Below are positions 52,490-60,321 of a stretch of DNA of 64,000 nucleotides, one piece after another (the first letter of the stretch is position 1; each line of letters opens with the position of its first letter). The position numbers and the translations under genes were made by a program. This DNA is from Bordetella genomosp. 4 (GTDB lineage: Bacteria; Pseudomonadota; Gammaproteobacteria; Burkholderiales; Burkholderiaceae_B). Location: NCBI RefSeq assembly GCF_002261185.1, contig NZ_NEVQ01000017.1, positions 226,468 to 290,467 of the forward strand, given 5' to 3'. Below the pieces are notes generated by a model, which saw only the letters and a program-made list of their open reading frames with translations, had not been told where the DNA came from and searched no databases.

Positions 52490-53293
52490 ATGCCCTCACG
52501 CTCCATTCCACCGCTGGACCCGACCCGTAGCCGCAATGCAGACGACTACCAACATGTGCCGCGCCTCATCACCGCCATGGCCAAGTCCTTTATGTCCAAC
52601 GCGACCACCGGACCACACAGCCACCCGCGCGGCCAGCTGGTATATGCGATCGATGGCGCGATGCGCGTGAGCACGCCGGATGGCTTCTGGACTTTGCCGC
52701 CGCTGCGCGCGCTGTGGGTACCCCCGGGCATCATCCACGGCATCGAGATGGTGGGCACGGTACAGATGCGCACCTTGTATGTGCGCGCCGATGCCGCCGA
52801 AGCCCTATCGAAACACTGTCAGGTCATCGAAGTCTCGGGCCTGTTGCGGGAATTGATCCTGGCCTTGGCGGCCGAGCCCATTGAATACGAGCTGGACGGC
52901 CGGGGCGGCCAGATTGCCGCGTTATTGCTGACGGAATTGCAGGCCGCACCGGCGATTCCTATCCAGATCCCCTGGCCTAAAGACCGGCGTCTGCAGACTG
53001 TCTGCCGTGCCATTCTGGCTCAGCCGGCCCTGAACCGCACGATAGACGATTGGGGCGACGAGGTCGGCGCCAGCGGCCGTACCCTCATCCGGCTGTTTCA
53101 GGCGGAACTGGGACTGAATTATCGGCAATGGGTGCAGCAGGTACGGCTGGCCGATGCCTTGCATCGTCTGTCGCTCGGCCAGCCTGTCACGCGCGTGGCC
53201 GCCGAACTCGGCTATCACAGCCCCAGCGCGTTCAGCGCCATGTTCCGACGGGCGCTGGGCGCACCACCGCAAGCCTATCTGCGCGAAGCCTGA
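52490..53293 (+). CDS. AraC-family transcriptional regulator with cupin sensor domain
   Basis: The 267-residue regulator has an N-terminal cupin-like domain (HSHPRGQLVYAIDGAMRV, then LWVPPGIIHGIEM) and a C-terminal double helix-turn-helix of the AraC/XylS type (WGDEVGASGRTLIRLFQAEL, then VTRVAAELGYHSPSAFSAMF). This arrangement resembles NimR-like regulators that sit beside efflux genes. It is divergent from the Fsr-type transporter gene, which it probably controls. The ATG at 52490 begins the conserved part. No operator repeat was identified with confidence in the gap. Confidence 0.9.
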   Translation: MPSRSIPPLDPTRSRNADDYQHVPRLITAMAKSFMSNATTGPHSHPRGQLVYAIDGAMRVSTPDGFWTLPPLRALWVPPGIIHGIEMVGTVQMRTLYVRADAAEALSKHCQVIEVSGLLRELILALAAEPIEYELDGRGGQIAALLLTELQAAPAIPIQIPWPKDRRLQTVCRAILAQPALNRTIDDWGDEVGASGRTLIRLFQAELGLNYRQWVQQVRLADALHRLSLGQPVTRVAAELGYHSPSAFSAMFRRALGAPPQAYLREA

Positions 53294-53349
53294 CCGCACT
53301 ATTCGCGATTGCTAGCTGGGCGGCCTGCGGATCGTCAATTTCCCGCATA

Positions 53350-53379
53350 TTGATATATCTAGATTTACAGATTTATAAT
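53350..53379 (+). promoter_or_regulatory. Sigma-70 promoter and direct repeat before arsR-type gene
   Basis: TTGATA (53350-53355) and TATAAT (53374-53379) are separated by 18 bases. The spacer carries the direct repeat AGATTTA-C-AGATTTA, a possible operator for the autoregulated ArsR protein. Confidence 0.6.
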
Positions 53380-53412
53380 TCGACAAAACCCGATATACTA
53401 AATCCATACGAC

Positions 53413-53706
53413 ATGGACATTGATCTCATCATCAAAGCGCTGGCCAATCCGGTGCGCCGCGAAATTCTGCAGTGGCTCAAAACGCCCGAAAAGCATTTCT
53501 CCACCCAGGAACATCCCCTGGACATCGGGGTATGTGCGGGTCAATTCGAGCGCTGTGGGCTGTCTCAATCCACCATGTCCACGCATCTGGCTGTGTTGCA
53601 GCGCGCCGACCTGGTCACTACGCGCCGCATCGGCCAGTGGATTTTCTACAAACGCAACGAGGACACGATCTCGGCCTTTCTACGTGAACTTGGCCAAGAC
53701 CTTTAG
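53413..53706 (+). CDS. ArsR-family winged-helix regulator
   Basis: The ATG at 53413 gives a 97-residue single-domain repressor; a longer in-frame reading upstream crosses the promoter and is rejected. The winged helix is typical of ArsR (IIKALANPVRREILQWL, then CGLSQSTMSTHLAVLQRADL and TTRRIGQWIFYKRNE). It lacks the classical metal-site cysteine pair of the ELCVCDL type but has Cys41 and Cys48 just before the recognition helix. It is followed 61 bases later by an Old Yellow Enzyme gene. The likely role is repression of that gene and derepression by electrophiles or redox stress, which is inference. Confidence 0.88.
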   Translation: MDIDLIIKALANPVRREILQWLKTPEKHFSTQEHPLDIGVCAGQFERCGLSQSTMSTHLAVLQRADLVTTRRIGQWIFYKRNEDTISAFLRELGQDL

Positions 53707-53767
53707 GGCCCTCGCCCCTATCGACGTACCACTTCCCTCACCCGCCACTCATTACACGACCCGAATC

Positions 53768-54880
53768 ATGCCTACCCTTTTCGACCCCATCGCCGCAGGC
53801 GACCTGCAACTGTCCAACCGCATCGTCATGGCGCCTCTCACCCGCAACCGCGCGCCAGGCGCCGTCCCGACCGCCGACATGGTGACGTATTACACGCAGC
53901 GCGCGACCGCGGGCCTCATCATCACCGAAGCCACTGCGATCACCCATCAGGGCCAGGGCTACGCGCAGGTCCCGGGCCTGTACTCGGCCGAACAGCTTGC
54001 AGGCTGGAAGCGCGTCACGGATTCCGTCCATCAAGCGGGCGGCAAAATCGTTGTGCAGTTGTGGCACGTGGGCCGTATTTCGCACAACGTGCTGCAGCCG
54101 AACCACGGCGCGCCCGTCGCCCCCTCGGCCGTGCAAGCCAAATCCAAGACCTATCTGGTGCACGATGACGGCACGGGCGAATTCGTCCCCACCTCTGAAC
54201 CGCGCGCCCTGGAACTGAGTGAGCTGCCGGGCATTGTCGAAGATTACCGCCGTGCCGCTCGCGCGGCGATCGAGGCAGGCTTTGACGGTGTGGAAATCCA
54301 TGCCGCCAACGGCTATCTGCTGGATCAATTCCTGCGCAGCGGCAGCAACCTGCGTACCGACGAATACGGCGGCAGCATCGAAAACCGCGCTCGCTTGCTG
54401 AGCGAGGTCGTCCAGGCGATCACCGAGGAAATCGGCGCCGGCCGCACCGGCATCCGTATTTCTCCCGTTACGCCCGCCAACGATGCCAGCGATCCCAACC
54501 CGCAGCCCTTGTTCGAGCATGTCGCACGCATCCTGGCAGGCTACAAATTGGCCTACGTGCACGTCATTGAGGGCGCCACGGGCGGCGATCGTCATTTCCA
54601 ACAAGGCGACACTCCGTTCGATTACGCAGCCCTGCGGCAAACGTATGAAAAGGCCGGCGGTCAAGCCGCCTGGATGGCCAATAATGGTTACGACGGCAAG
54701 CTCGCAGAAGACGTTGTCGAATCCGGACAGGCCGACCTGATTGCCTTTGGCAAGCCGTTCATCGCCAATCCCGATCTGGTACGCCGTCTGCGCGAAGGCG
54801 CAGCGTTGAATACGCCGGACAACACGACGTTTTATGGCGGCGGCGTCAAAGGCTATCTCGACTACCCCGTGTTGGCCTGA
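53768..54880 (+). CDS. NADH:flavin oxidoreductase, Old Yellow Enzyme family (alkene/nitro reductase)
   Basis: This 370-residue FMN-dependent TIM-barrel enzyme starts at ATG 53768. The substrate-binding pair His178 and Asn181 is in GVEIHAANGYLLDQF; FMN and catalytic segments include MAPLTRNRAP, VQLWHVGRISH and RTDEYGGSIENRARL. Relatives (NemA, XenB, YqjM) reduce activated alkenes, N-ethylmaleimide or nitro compounds with NAD(P)H, and so detoxify electrophiles. It lies immediately downstream of the ArsR-type regulator, the likely operon partner. Confidence 0.93.
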   Translation: MPTLFDPIAAGDLQLSNRIVMAPLTRNRAPGAVPTADMVTYYTQRATAGLIITEATAITHQGQGYAQVPGLYSAEQLAGWKRVTDSVHQAGGKIVVQLWHVGRISHNVLQPNHGAPVAPSAVQAKSKTYLVHDDGTGEFVPTSEPRALELSELPGIVEDYRRAARAAIEAGFDGVEIHAANGYLLDQFLRSGSNLRTDEYGGSIENRARLLSEVVQAITEEIGAGRTGIRISPVTPANDASDPNPQPLFEHVARILAGYKLAYVHVIEGATGGDRHFQQGDTPFDYAALRQTYEKAGGQAAWMANNGYDGKLAEDVVESGQADLIAFGKPFIANPDLVRRLREGAALNTPDNTTFYGGGVKGYLDYPVLA

Positions 54881-54964
54881 CCCTGACCGGAAAACACAGG
54901 ATCAGTGCGCCATATCGATTTGATGGCCCGGAGCTGGCTGGCACATGGCCAGCTCCGCACTGCG

Positions 54965-55558
54965 CTACCCGAGCGTGTCAAACGACCTGAGTATCCACCA
55001 TACCTGGTACACCAAGGTCAGCACCACCAGACCCGCGTGATAGCGGGGACTCTTCACGACAATTGCCAGCAGGCAGGCAATGACAAAAATCGGCGTACGT
55101 ATCATGTACTCGTTGCCGAACCGGGCAAAATGCGCCTCCCCTTTTAGCAGGGTATCAACCACATCGAATACATAGGTCGCGGCCAGCAATCCAAAAAACC
55201 AGGCCCGGCGCGCATAGAAAAAATCCCTGTAACTCTCGTAGCCGTGCATCGAATCGGGAAACAACAACGCACTCAGCAGAAACAAAGCGATGGCGTAGCC
55301 GATGATGAAGAGGTATTTGTCGAACGTCCAGTGCGACACCTCGTACAGGCCGAACTCCCACCACCAGAAATGAACCAGCATCAGCAGGACTGACGCTACC
55401 CACGCCAGATGAATCGCATACAGCCTGTATTGCGTGGGATGCTGGACAATGCGCGCGACGCCGGACAACAAACGCGTCACACCTAGACCAATCACCATCC
55501 CCATCACAATGCGGATGTGCGGATAGATATCGTGTACCGAATAGACCTGCGTCTCCAC
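54965..55558 (-). CDS. Hypothetical membrane protein, about six transmembrane helices
   Basis: I do not recognise this family. The protein (197 residues from GTG 55558, preceded by AGGAG; or 203 from GTG 55576) has about six hydrophobic segments, starting IRIVMGMVIGLGVTRLLSGV. The remainder includes ASVLLMLVHFWWWEF, YLFIIGYAIALFLLSALLF, FFGLLAATYVFDVVDTLL, IFVIACLLAIVVK and VVLTLVYQVWWIL. Aromatic residues are frequent and there is no signal peptide. It is convergent with the flavin reductase gene and lies alone on the minus strand. Confidence 0.75.
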   Translation of the reverse strand: METQVYSVHDIYPHIRIVMGMVIGLGVTRLLSGVARIVQHPTQYRLYAIHLAWVASVLLMLVHFWWWEFGLYEVSHWTFDKYLFIIGYAIALFLLSALLFPDSMHGYESYRDFFYARRAWFFGLLAATYVFDVVDTLLKGEAHFARFGNEYMIRTPIFVIACLLAIVVKSPRYHAGLVVLTLVYQVWWILRSFDTLG

Positions 55559-55779
55559 CTTTCTGGCGCTCCTCACGAGTGGCGAATCTTGTCCATCACG
55601 TATCGCCGGGGTTAATCAAACCCTCTTTATACATGTAAGAGTTTGTCGAGAGCCGACATGTCGCGAGATCGAGCGTTTACGATATCCACCTCGGTTCGAT
55701 CAGACCGAACACTCGCCTCACAACGACCCTCGCCTCACTCATGACAGGAGCTCGCCCTGTCTCATTCAAGGAGCAGACG

Positions 55780-56133
55780 ATGAAGTACGTGGAAGGTTTT
55801 CTATTGGCAGTCCCCGCCGCCAACAAAGAGTCCTATCTGAAACATGCTGCCGACGCCGCCCCGCTTTTCAAGGAGTTCGGAGTCACGCGTATGGTGGAAT
55901 GTTGGGGAGACGATATCCCTGATGGCAAACTCACCGACTTTCGCAAAGCCGTCATGGCCAAAGACGACGAAGTCGTCGTGTTTTCGTGGTTCGAATATCC
56001 GTCTAAAGAAGTGCGCGATGCGGCCAATGAAAAAATAATGAGCGACCCGCGCATGAAAAACATGGGCGAAACAATGCCGTTCGACGGCAAGCGTATGATT
56101 TTCGGCGGATTTGTCCCCATACTGGATGTCTGA
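55780..56133 (+). CDS. DUF1428 (YbaA-like) protein
   Basis: This small soluble protein of 117 residues starts at ATG 55780 behind an AAGGAG Shine-Dalgarno. It matches the DUF1428 family: MKYVEGFLLAVPAANKESYL, VECWGDDIPDGKLTDFRKAV, VVFSWFEYPSKEVRDAANEK and the end KRMIFGGFVPILDV. The fold is a ferredoxin-like dimeric barrel. I know of no function for the family. It lies upstream of tRNA-Arg copy 2 on the other strand. Confidence 0.9.
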   Translation: MKYVEGFLLAVPAANKESYLKHAADAAPLFKEFGVTRMVECWGDDIPDGKLTDFRKAVMAKDDEVVVFSWFEYPSKEVRDAANEKIMSDPRMKNMGETMPFDGKRMIFGGFVPILDV

Positions 56134-56202
56134 AACGACGGGGCTGACACAAGTAGGGTTGGCGCAACACGGTTGCAACACCAAGCGCAGATTCTGCACA
56201 AT

Positions 56203-56234
56203 GAAAAAAGGGTCTCCGCAATGGAGACCCTTTT
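56203..56234 (-). terminator. Terminator of tRNA-Arg copy 2
   Basis: A 12-bp stem (56206-56217 with 56223-56234) has loop GCAAT and a T-run on the minus strand. It is almost identical to the terminator of copy 1. Confidence 0.85.
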
Positions 56235-56239
56235 AAATT

Positions 56240-56316
56240 TGGCGCGCCCGGCAGGATTCGAACCCACGACCCCTTGGTTCGTAGCCAAGTACTCTATCCA
56301 ACTGAGCTACGGGCGC
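56240..56316 (-). tRNA. tRNA-Arg, anticodon ACG (copy 2)
   Basis: This 77-base tRNA is identical in sequence to the copy at 50837-50913. The anticodon ACG is at 56280-56282 and the 3' CCA is encoded. It lies between the DUF1428 gene and the LysR gene. Confidence 0.98.
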
Positions 56317-56373
56317 TGCAAGAAAAAGACTATAGCACGTTTTTTGATGATTGCGCAACACGCAACACCACGG

Positions 56374-57231
56374 TCACAACGCTGTGCGCAGCCAGTCCAT
56401 GAACACGCTCGCCTCCGGGCTGAGCGCTCGCCCTTGGGCCGGCAAAGCCATCAATGGTTCCGGAAAGGTCACAAACCCGTACGGAGCGACCAGTGCCGCT
56501 TCTTCCAGTTCCTGGCGCACCAACCGCTGCTCGACCAGGGCCACCCCCAAACGCGACACCGCCGCCTCGATACACAGGTGAGTATGGGGAAAGGTGATCT
56601 CGCTCGTCAGTTTCAGGTCTCGTCCAGACAATTGGTGCCACTGAGTCCAGGCGCTGGTGGTGAAATCGTGGGCGATACGGACCGTGGGTTTGCGCGCCCC
56701 CTTGCGGCCTGGCGCGTGTACGGGGCCGAACGCCACCGGCGCCAGTGGTACCGCTGAGGCCAGATCTGCCTGCGAATAGGCCGAGCCGCTGAGATCCCAG
56801 GCAATCAGCAGATCCGCGCCCTCGCTGCGCAGCTCGCGCGCCGAGGTCATGGACAGACGAATGCGTATATCGGGATGCTGACGGTAAAAATCCGCCAGAT
56901 GCGGCACCAACCAGCGCATGGCGAAGGTCGCGCTGCATGCCACATGCAAGCCGGGATGACGGGCACGGCGCAATAGGCTCTCGTAACCCGTTTCCAGTTG
57001 ATCGAACAAAGGGCGAATCAAGGCATATAGCTCAGCACCATGGGCGTTCAGGCGCAGACCATTGCCCTGTTTATCAAATAGCGCGATGCCTGCGTGCTCT
57101 TGCAACATCCGCAATTGGCGGCTCACTGCGCCGTGCGTGCGATGCAGTTCGTCTGCGGCAGCTGTCACTGAGCCGGTGCGGGCAATGGCCTCAAAAACCT
57201 TCAGGGCCGATAAAGGGGGAAGCGATCTCAT
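56374..57231 (-). CDS. LysR-family transcriptional regulator (GcvA-like)
   Basis: The 285-residue LysR-type regulator has an N-terminal winged helix (LSALKVFEAIARTGSVTAAA, then HRTHGAVSRQLRML) and a type 2 periplasmic-binding effector domain. The RSLPPLSALKVFEA opening and FDKQGNGLRLNAHGAELY are typical of GcvA-type members. It is divergent from an O-methyltransferase gene 116 bases away, its probable target. It does not look like BenM/CatM, so it is not an obvious regulator of the catechol genes further on. Confidence 0.9.
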   Translation of the reverse strand: MRSLPPLSALKVFEAIARTGSVTAAADELHRTHGAVSRQLRMLQEHAGIALFDKQGNGLRLNAHGAELYALIRPLFDQLETGYESLLRRARHPGLHVACSATFAMRWLVPHLADFYRQHPDIRIRLSMTSARELRSEGADLLIAWDLSGSAYSQADLASAVPLAPVAFGPVHAPGRKGARKPTVRIAHDFTTSAWTQWHQLSGRDLKLTSEITFPHTHLCIEAAVSRLGVALVEQRLVRQELEEAALVAPYGFVTFPEPLMALPAQGRALSPEASVFMDWLRTAL

Positions 57232-57347
57232 ACGCCCAGTATGTGAGAAAAACTGACGTACCGCAAAGAATAATTCGATATCCTCGCATGCGGTGAATGC
57301 GTACGATTTCAGCCATTCCCACTCATCGCTGACGAAAGCCTATCGCT

Positions 57348-58019
57348 ATGAAGCAAGCACTCTGGAATGATGTAGACGATTATTTTGAAGAGATATTGCA
57401 CCTCAATGACCCAGCCTTGGAGCATGCGCTAAACCGTGCTCGCGACGCCGGACTGCCAGCTCATGATGTGGCGCCAAACCAAGGCCGTTTACTGCAAATT
57501 TTTGCACAGATGGTCCAAGCCAGACGCATCCTGGAAGTCGGCACGCTCGGCGGCTACAGCACGATCTGGCTGGCCCGCGCCTTGCCCGCATCGGGCAAGC
57601 TGATCTCACTGGAGCGCAATGCGGCCTATGCCGACGTGGCGCGCGCCAATCTGGCCGCCACCGGACTCGCAGACTGCACGGAAATCGTCGTGGGCGATGC
57701 ACGCGACATTCTGCAGCAGTGGGCGGTTTCGGATATCGAGCCCTTTGACATGATTTTTCTCGATGCCGACAAGGCCGACAATCCGCGCTATCTGGAGCTG
57801 GCATTGCACCTGGCCCGCGATGGCACCATCATTGTGGGCGACAACATCGTTCGTGGCGGACGTATCGCAGATCCCGAGGCGATAGAACAGGCCGATGTCC
57901 TGGGCGCCCGCCGTTTTCTGGAAACATTGGGCCACGATCTGCGGCTGACATCGACAGCGATCCAGACGGTAGGGATCAAAGGATGGGATGGCTTTTCGCT
58001 GGCGCGCGTATCCCGTTAG
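57348..58019 (+). CDS. SAM-dependent O-methyltransferase (COMT-like, family 3)
   Basis: The 223-residue class I methyltransferase has motif I EVGTLGGYSTIWLA (63-76), then ISLERNAAYADVARANL, a metal/substrate region PFDMIFLDADKADNPRYLEL and GTIIVGDNIVRGGRIADP. The pattern is that of cation-dependent catechol O-methyltransferase-like enzymes, which methylate vicinal hydroxyls. Its substrate is unknown, and proximity to the catechol pathway genes may be coincidental. The ATG at 57348 is used. It is divergent from the LysR gene and convergent with the benD-like gene. Confidence 0.92.
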   Translation: MKQALWNDVDDYFEEILHLNDPALEHALNRARDAGLPAHDVAPNQGRLLQIFAQMVQARRILEVGTLGGYSTIWLARALPASGKLISLERNAAYADVARANLAATGLADCTEIVVGDARDILQQWAVSDIEPFDMIFLDADKADNPRYLELALHLARDGTIIVGDNIVRGGRIADPEAIEQADVLGARRFLETLGHDLRLTSTAIQTVGIKGWDGFSLARVSR

Positions 58020-58024
58020 CAGGC

Positions 58025-58042
58025 GGCGCACTGTCGTGCGCC
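58025..58042. terminator. Hairpin between convergent genes
   Basis: GGCGCAC (58025-58031), loop TGTC and GTGCGCC (58036-58042) form a perfect 7-bp stem between the convergent methyltransferase and benD-like genes. No T-run follows on either strand. Confidence 0.35.
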
Positions 58043-58113
58043 ACCTGCTGGCCCCGCGCGGCACGAATGATGGTTCCTGCTTCGCACGCTCACGAGCGCA
58101 CGAACCCCGCGCA

Positions 58114-58893
58114 TCAGCCCTGATGCCCACCTGCAACGTACATTACTTGACCGGTGATGTAGGACGCCTCTGGCGCGGCCATAAAGCAAATAGCGGCAGC
58201 CACCTCGTCCGCCGTTCCTACGCGATGCATCGGTGTTCCGGCCAGACAGTCTTCGTACATCTCGCGTGTCCACGCCAGATCCTGATCGGAGGGCTGCTCG
58301 GTATTGCGCGGAATGGCCCGCACGCCATTATCCAGGGCTCCCGGTGAAACGCAGTTCACCCGCACGCCGCTGCCGGCCAGCTCCAATGCCATGCATACCG
58401 TCGCAGCATGCACGCCACCTTTAGACGCCGAATACGGCACACGGTAAATACCTCGTGTCGCATTGGACCCTACGTTGACGATCGCGCCGCTGCCTTGTTT
58501 GCGCATGACAGGCACAACCTCCCGGCAAGACCATAGCGTCGGCCACAACGAGCGGTTGATCTCCCGTTGCATCTGTTCCGGTGTGTATTCCCAGAACGGT
58601 TTCATCCAGATGGTGCCGCCGACGTTATGCACTGACACGTCGATACGGCCGTGAGTGTCCAATGCGTACTGCACCATCCGCTGCGCACCCGCATGGGTTT
58701 CCAGATCGGCGTCAATGAATGACGCCTGTCCGCCTTGCGCACGAATCTCCTCCACGACCGAGAGGCCTTGCTCGATCGCGCGATCCACGAGGACCAGGGT
58801 GGCCCCTTCGGCAGCCAGGCGTTTGGCCGTGGCGCGACCCACTCCCTGAGCCGCACCGGTGACCAGAGCAATCTGTTTTTCAAAACGATTCAT
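58114..58893 (-). CDS. benD: Short-chain dehydrogenase, BenD-like (benzoate cis-diol dehydrogenase)
   Basis: The ATG at 58893 (MNRFEKQIALVTGAAQGVGR) gives 259 residues; a GTG upstream overlaps the previous gene. It is a classical SDR with GAAQGVG in the NAD-binding loop and catalytic Ser143, Tyr154 and Lys158 (YSASK). The segments NVGGTIWMKPFWEYTPEQ, RSLWPTLWSCREVVPVM and GSNATRGIYRVPYSASKGG resemble BenD, which oxidises the diol made from benzoate to catechol with loss of CO2. It is last in a catB-catA-MFS-SDR unit, but the dioxygenase genes benABC that make its substrate are not in the window. Confidence 0.75.
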   Translation of the reverse strand: MNRFEKQIALVTGAAQGVGRATAKRLAAEGATLVLVDRAIEQGLSVVEEIRAQGGQASFIDADLETHAGAQRMVQYALDTHGRIDVSVHNVGGTIWMKPFWEYTPEQMQREINRSLWPTLWSCREVVPVMRKQGSGAIVNVGSNATRGIYRVPYSASKGGVHAATVCMALELAGSGVRVNCVSPGALDNGVRAIPRNTEQPSDQDLAWTREMYEDCLAGTPMHRVGTADEVAAAICFMAAPEASYITGQVMYVAGGHQG

Positions 58894-58909
58894 AGCGATA
58901 TTCTCGAAC

Positions 58910-60253
58910 TCAGTGCGCACTCGACAGATTACCGGCGCCAGGCTCGGGCGCTTTGATCTCTACGGCCAGCACTGCCAGCAACGCACCAAGCAGGGGAACT
59001 GCCAGCGCCATGAAAAAGCCTGAGGGGCCGAGCAACGTCAGCACGCTGCCGCCAATCGCCGAGCCAATAATGGCGCCCGCGCGACCAATACCGATCGACC
59101 AGCCTGTCGCCGTCGCACGCAAAGCCGTAGGATAGGCGCCGATGATGAGATAGTTCAGCGCCAGCTGCTGACCGCCGACACCGAGACCGGCTGCACCCAC
59201 CAGGATGAAGACCAGCGTCCAATTCGATCCTGCGTAGCCCAGACCCAAGGCGACCGCGATACCCAGAACGAACAACACGATCAGCAGCGAGCGGGTCGAC
59301 ACACGCGGCATCACCGCCGACAACGGAATCGCGCAAATGATGAACACCAGGTTCACGGCAAAAGTGCCCATGGGCGCCTGGTCTGCTGGCAATCCCGCGG
59401 CCTTCAGTACGGTGGGCAGCCACGACAGCAACATGAACCAGGCCACCCAGTTCAGCAGATACACCGTCCAGATGGACAGCGTCTTGCGTGCATAGCCGTC
59501 CGAGAACAGCGCCTTGACGCTGGCGCGCACCTTGGCGTCCTCCGGCACGGAAAACTTGGTACCGGACGCCACGGGTTGCGTTGTGATTTTCGCCAGGATT
59601 CGGCGCACATAATCCTGCCCGGCAGCGTCGCCACGCATGGCCTTGAACTGCAGCGACTCGGGCAATAGCGCTACCAAGGCCACCAGCAAGATCAGCGGCG
59701 CGACCCCGCCCACAATGAAAATGCCTTCCCAGCCGATGACGGGCAACATGCGCGCAGCCAGCAGGCCACCCAACATGGCCCCTGCGGGCAACCCCAACAG
59801 CACACCGGTAATCACAGTCCCACGCAGCCGGGCCGGCACATACTCGGCCGCCAGCGCCAACACGATAGGTGTACATCCGCCCATACCCAGGCCAGCAATA
59901 AAGCGCAAGACCAGAATGTGCCAGGTTTCCGTCGCCGCGGCCGTCAAGAGCGTTGCAATCGCAAAGACGGCGACACCGAGCATGGCGGCAGGCCGGCGGC
60001 CGATACGATCGCCGATCAACCCCAGCGACATGGCACCAACCGCCATACCGACAATGCCTGCCGTCAGAATGGGAGCGAGTTCTCCGGACTGCAGATTAAA
60101 GGCGGCCAGGATTGCGGGCCCAGTGAATGCCATCGCCTGCGTATCAAACCCATCGAACAAGGCGATGAGAAAACAGAGGATCAGCACGCGCCATTGAAAG
60201 GCGCTGACTCGCTCCTGATCTATCAGGGCGGGAATGGAAAGCGTTGCGGCCAT
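58910..60253 (-). CDS. MFS aromatic acid:H+ symporter (BenK/PcaK-like)
   Basis: This 447-residue 12-helix transporter is of the aromatic acid:proton symporter (AAHS) family. The signature FDGFDTQ is at 33-39 in the first helix, GDRIGRRPA in the loop after helix 2, and LGMGGCTPIVLALAAEYVP in helix 4-5. Relatives import benzoate, 4-hydroxybenzoate, vanillate or muconate. In this operon with catechol genes, benzoate or a related acid is the likely substrate. It is 68 bases downstream of catA and 16 bases before the benD-like start. Confidence 0.9.
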   Translation of the reverse strand: MAATLSIPALIDQERVSAFQWRVLILCFLIALFDGFDTQAMAFTGPAILAAFNLQSGELAPILTAGIVGMAVGAMSLGLIGDRIGRRPAAMLGVAVFAIATLLTAAATETWHILVLRFIAGLGMGGCTPIVLALAAEYVPARLRGTVITGVLLGLPAGAMLGGLLAARMLPVIGWEGIFIVGGVAPLILLVALVALLPESLQFKAMRGDAAGQDYVRRILAKITTQPVASGTKFSVPEDAKVRASVKALFSDGYARKTLSIWTVYLLNWVAWFMLLSWLPTVLKAAGLPADQAPMGTFAVNLVFIICAIPLSAVMPRVSTRSLLIVLFVLGIAVALGLGYAGSNWTLVFILVGAAGLGVGGQQLALNYLIIGAYPTALRATATGWSIGIGRAGAIIGSAIGGSVLTLLGPSGFFMALAVPLLGALLAVLAVEIKAPEPGAGNLSSAH

Positions 60254-60321
60254 GAGTGTCTCCTCGCGCCGTAGGCGCGAGTGTTATGGATGTAATGTGT
60301 TGAGGTTGCCGTCAGAAAGGC

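Noticed and set aside
53050-53412. N-terminal extension of the ArsR-type frame back into the AraC gene
   Set aside because: The extension crosses the AraC stop region and the TTGATA/TATAAT promoter; the conserved domain begins at ATG 53413.
56374-57231. LysR gene considered as the catechol (CatR/BenM) regulator
   Set aside because: Its N-terminal pattern is GcvA-like, it faces a methyltransferase gene, and it lies more than 5 kb from catB, where the BenM-type operator is found.
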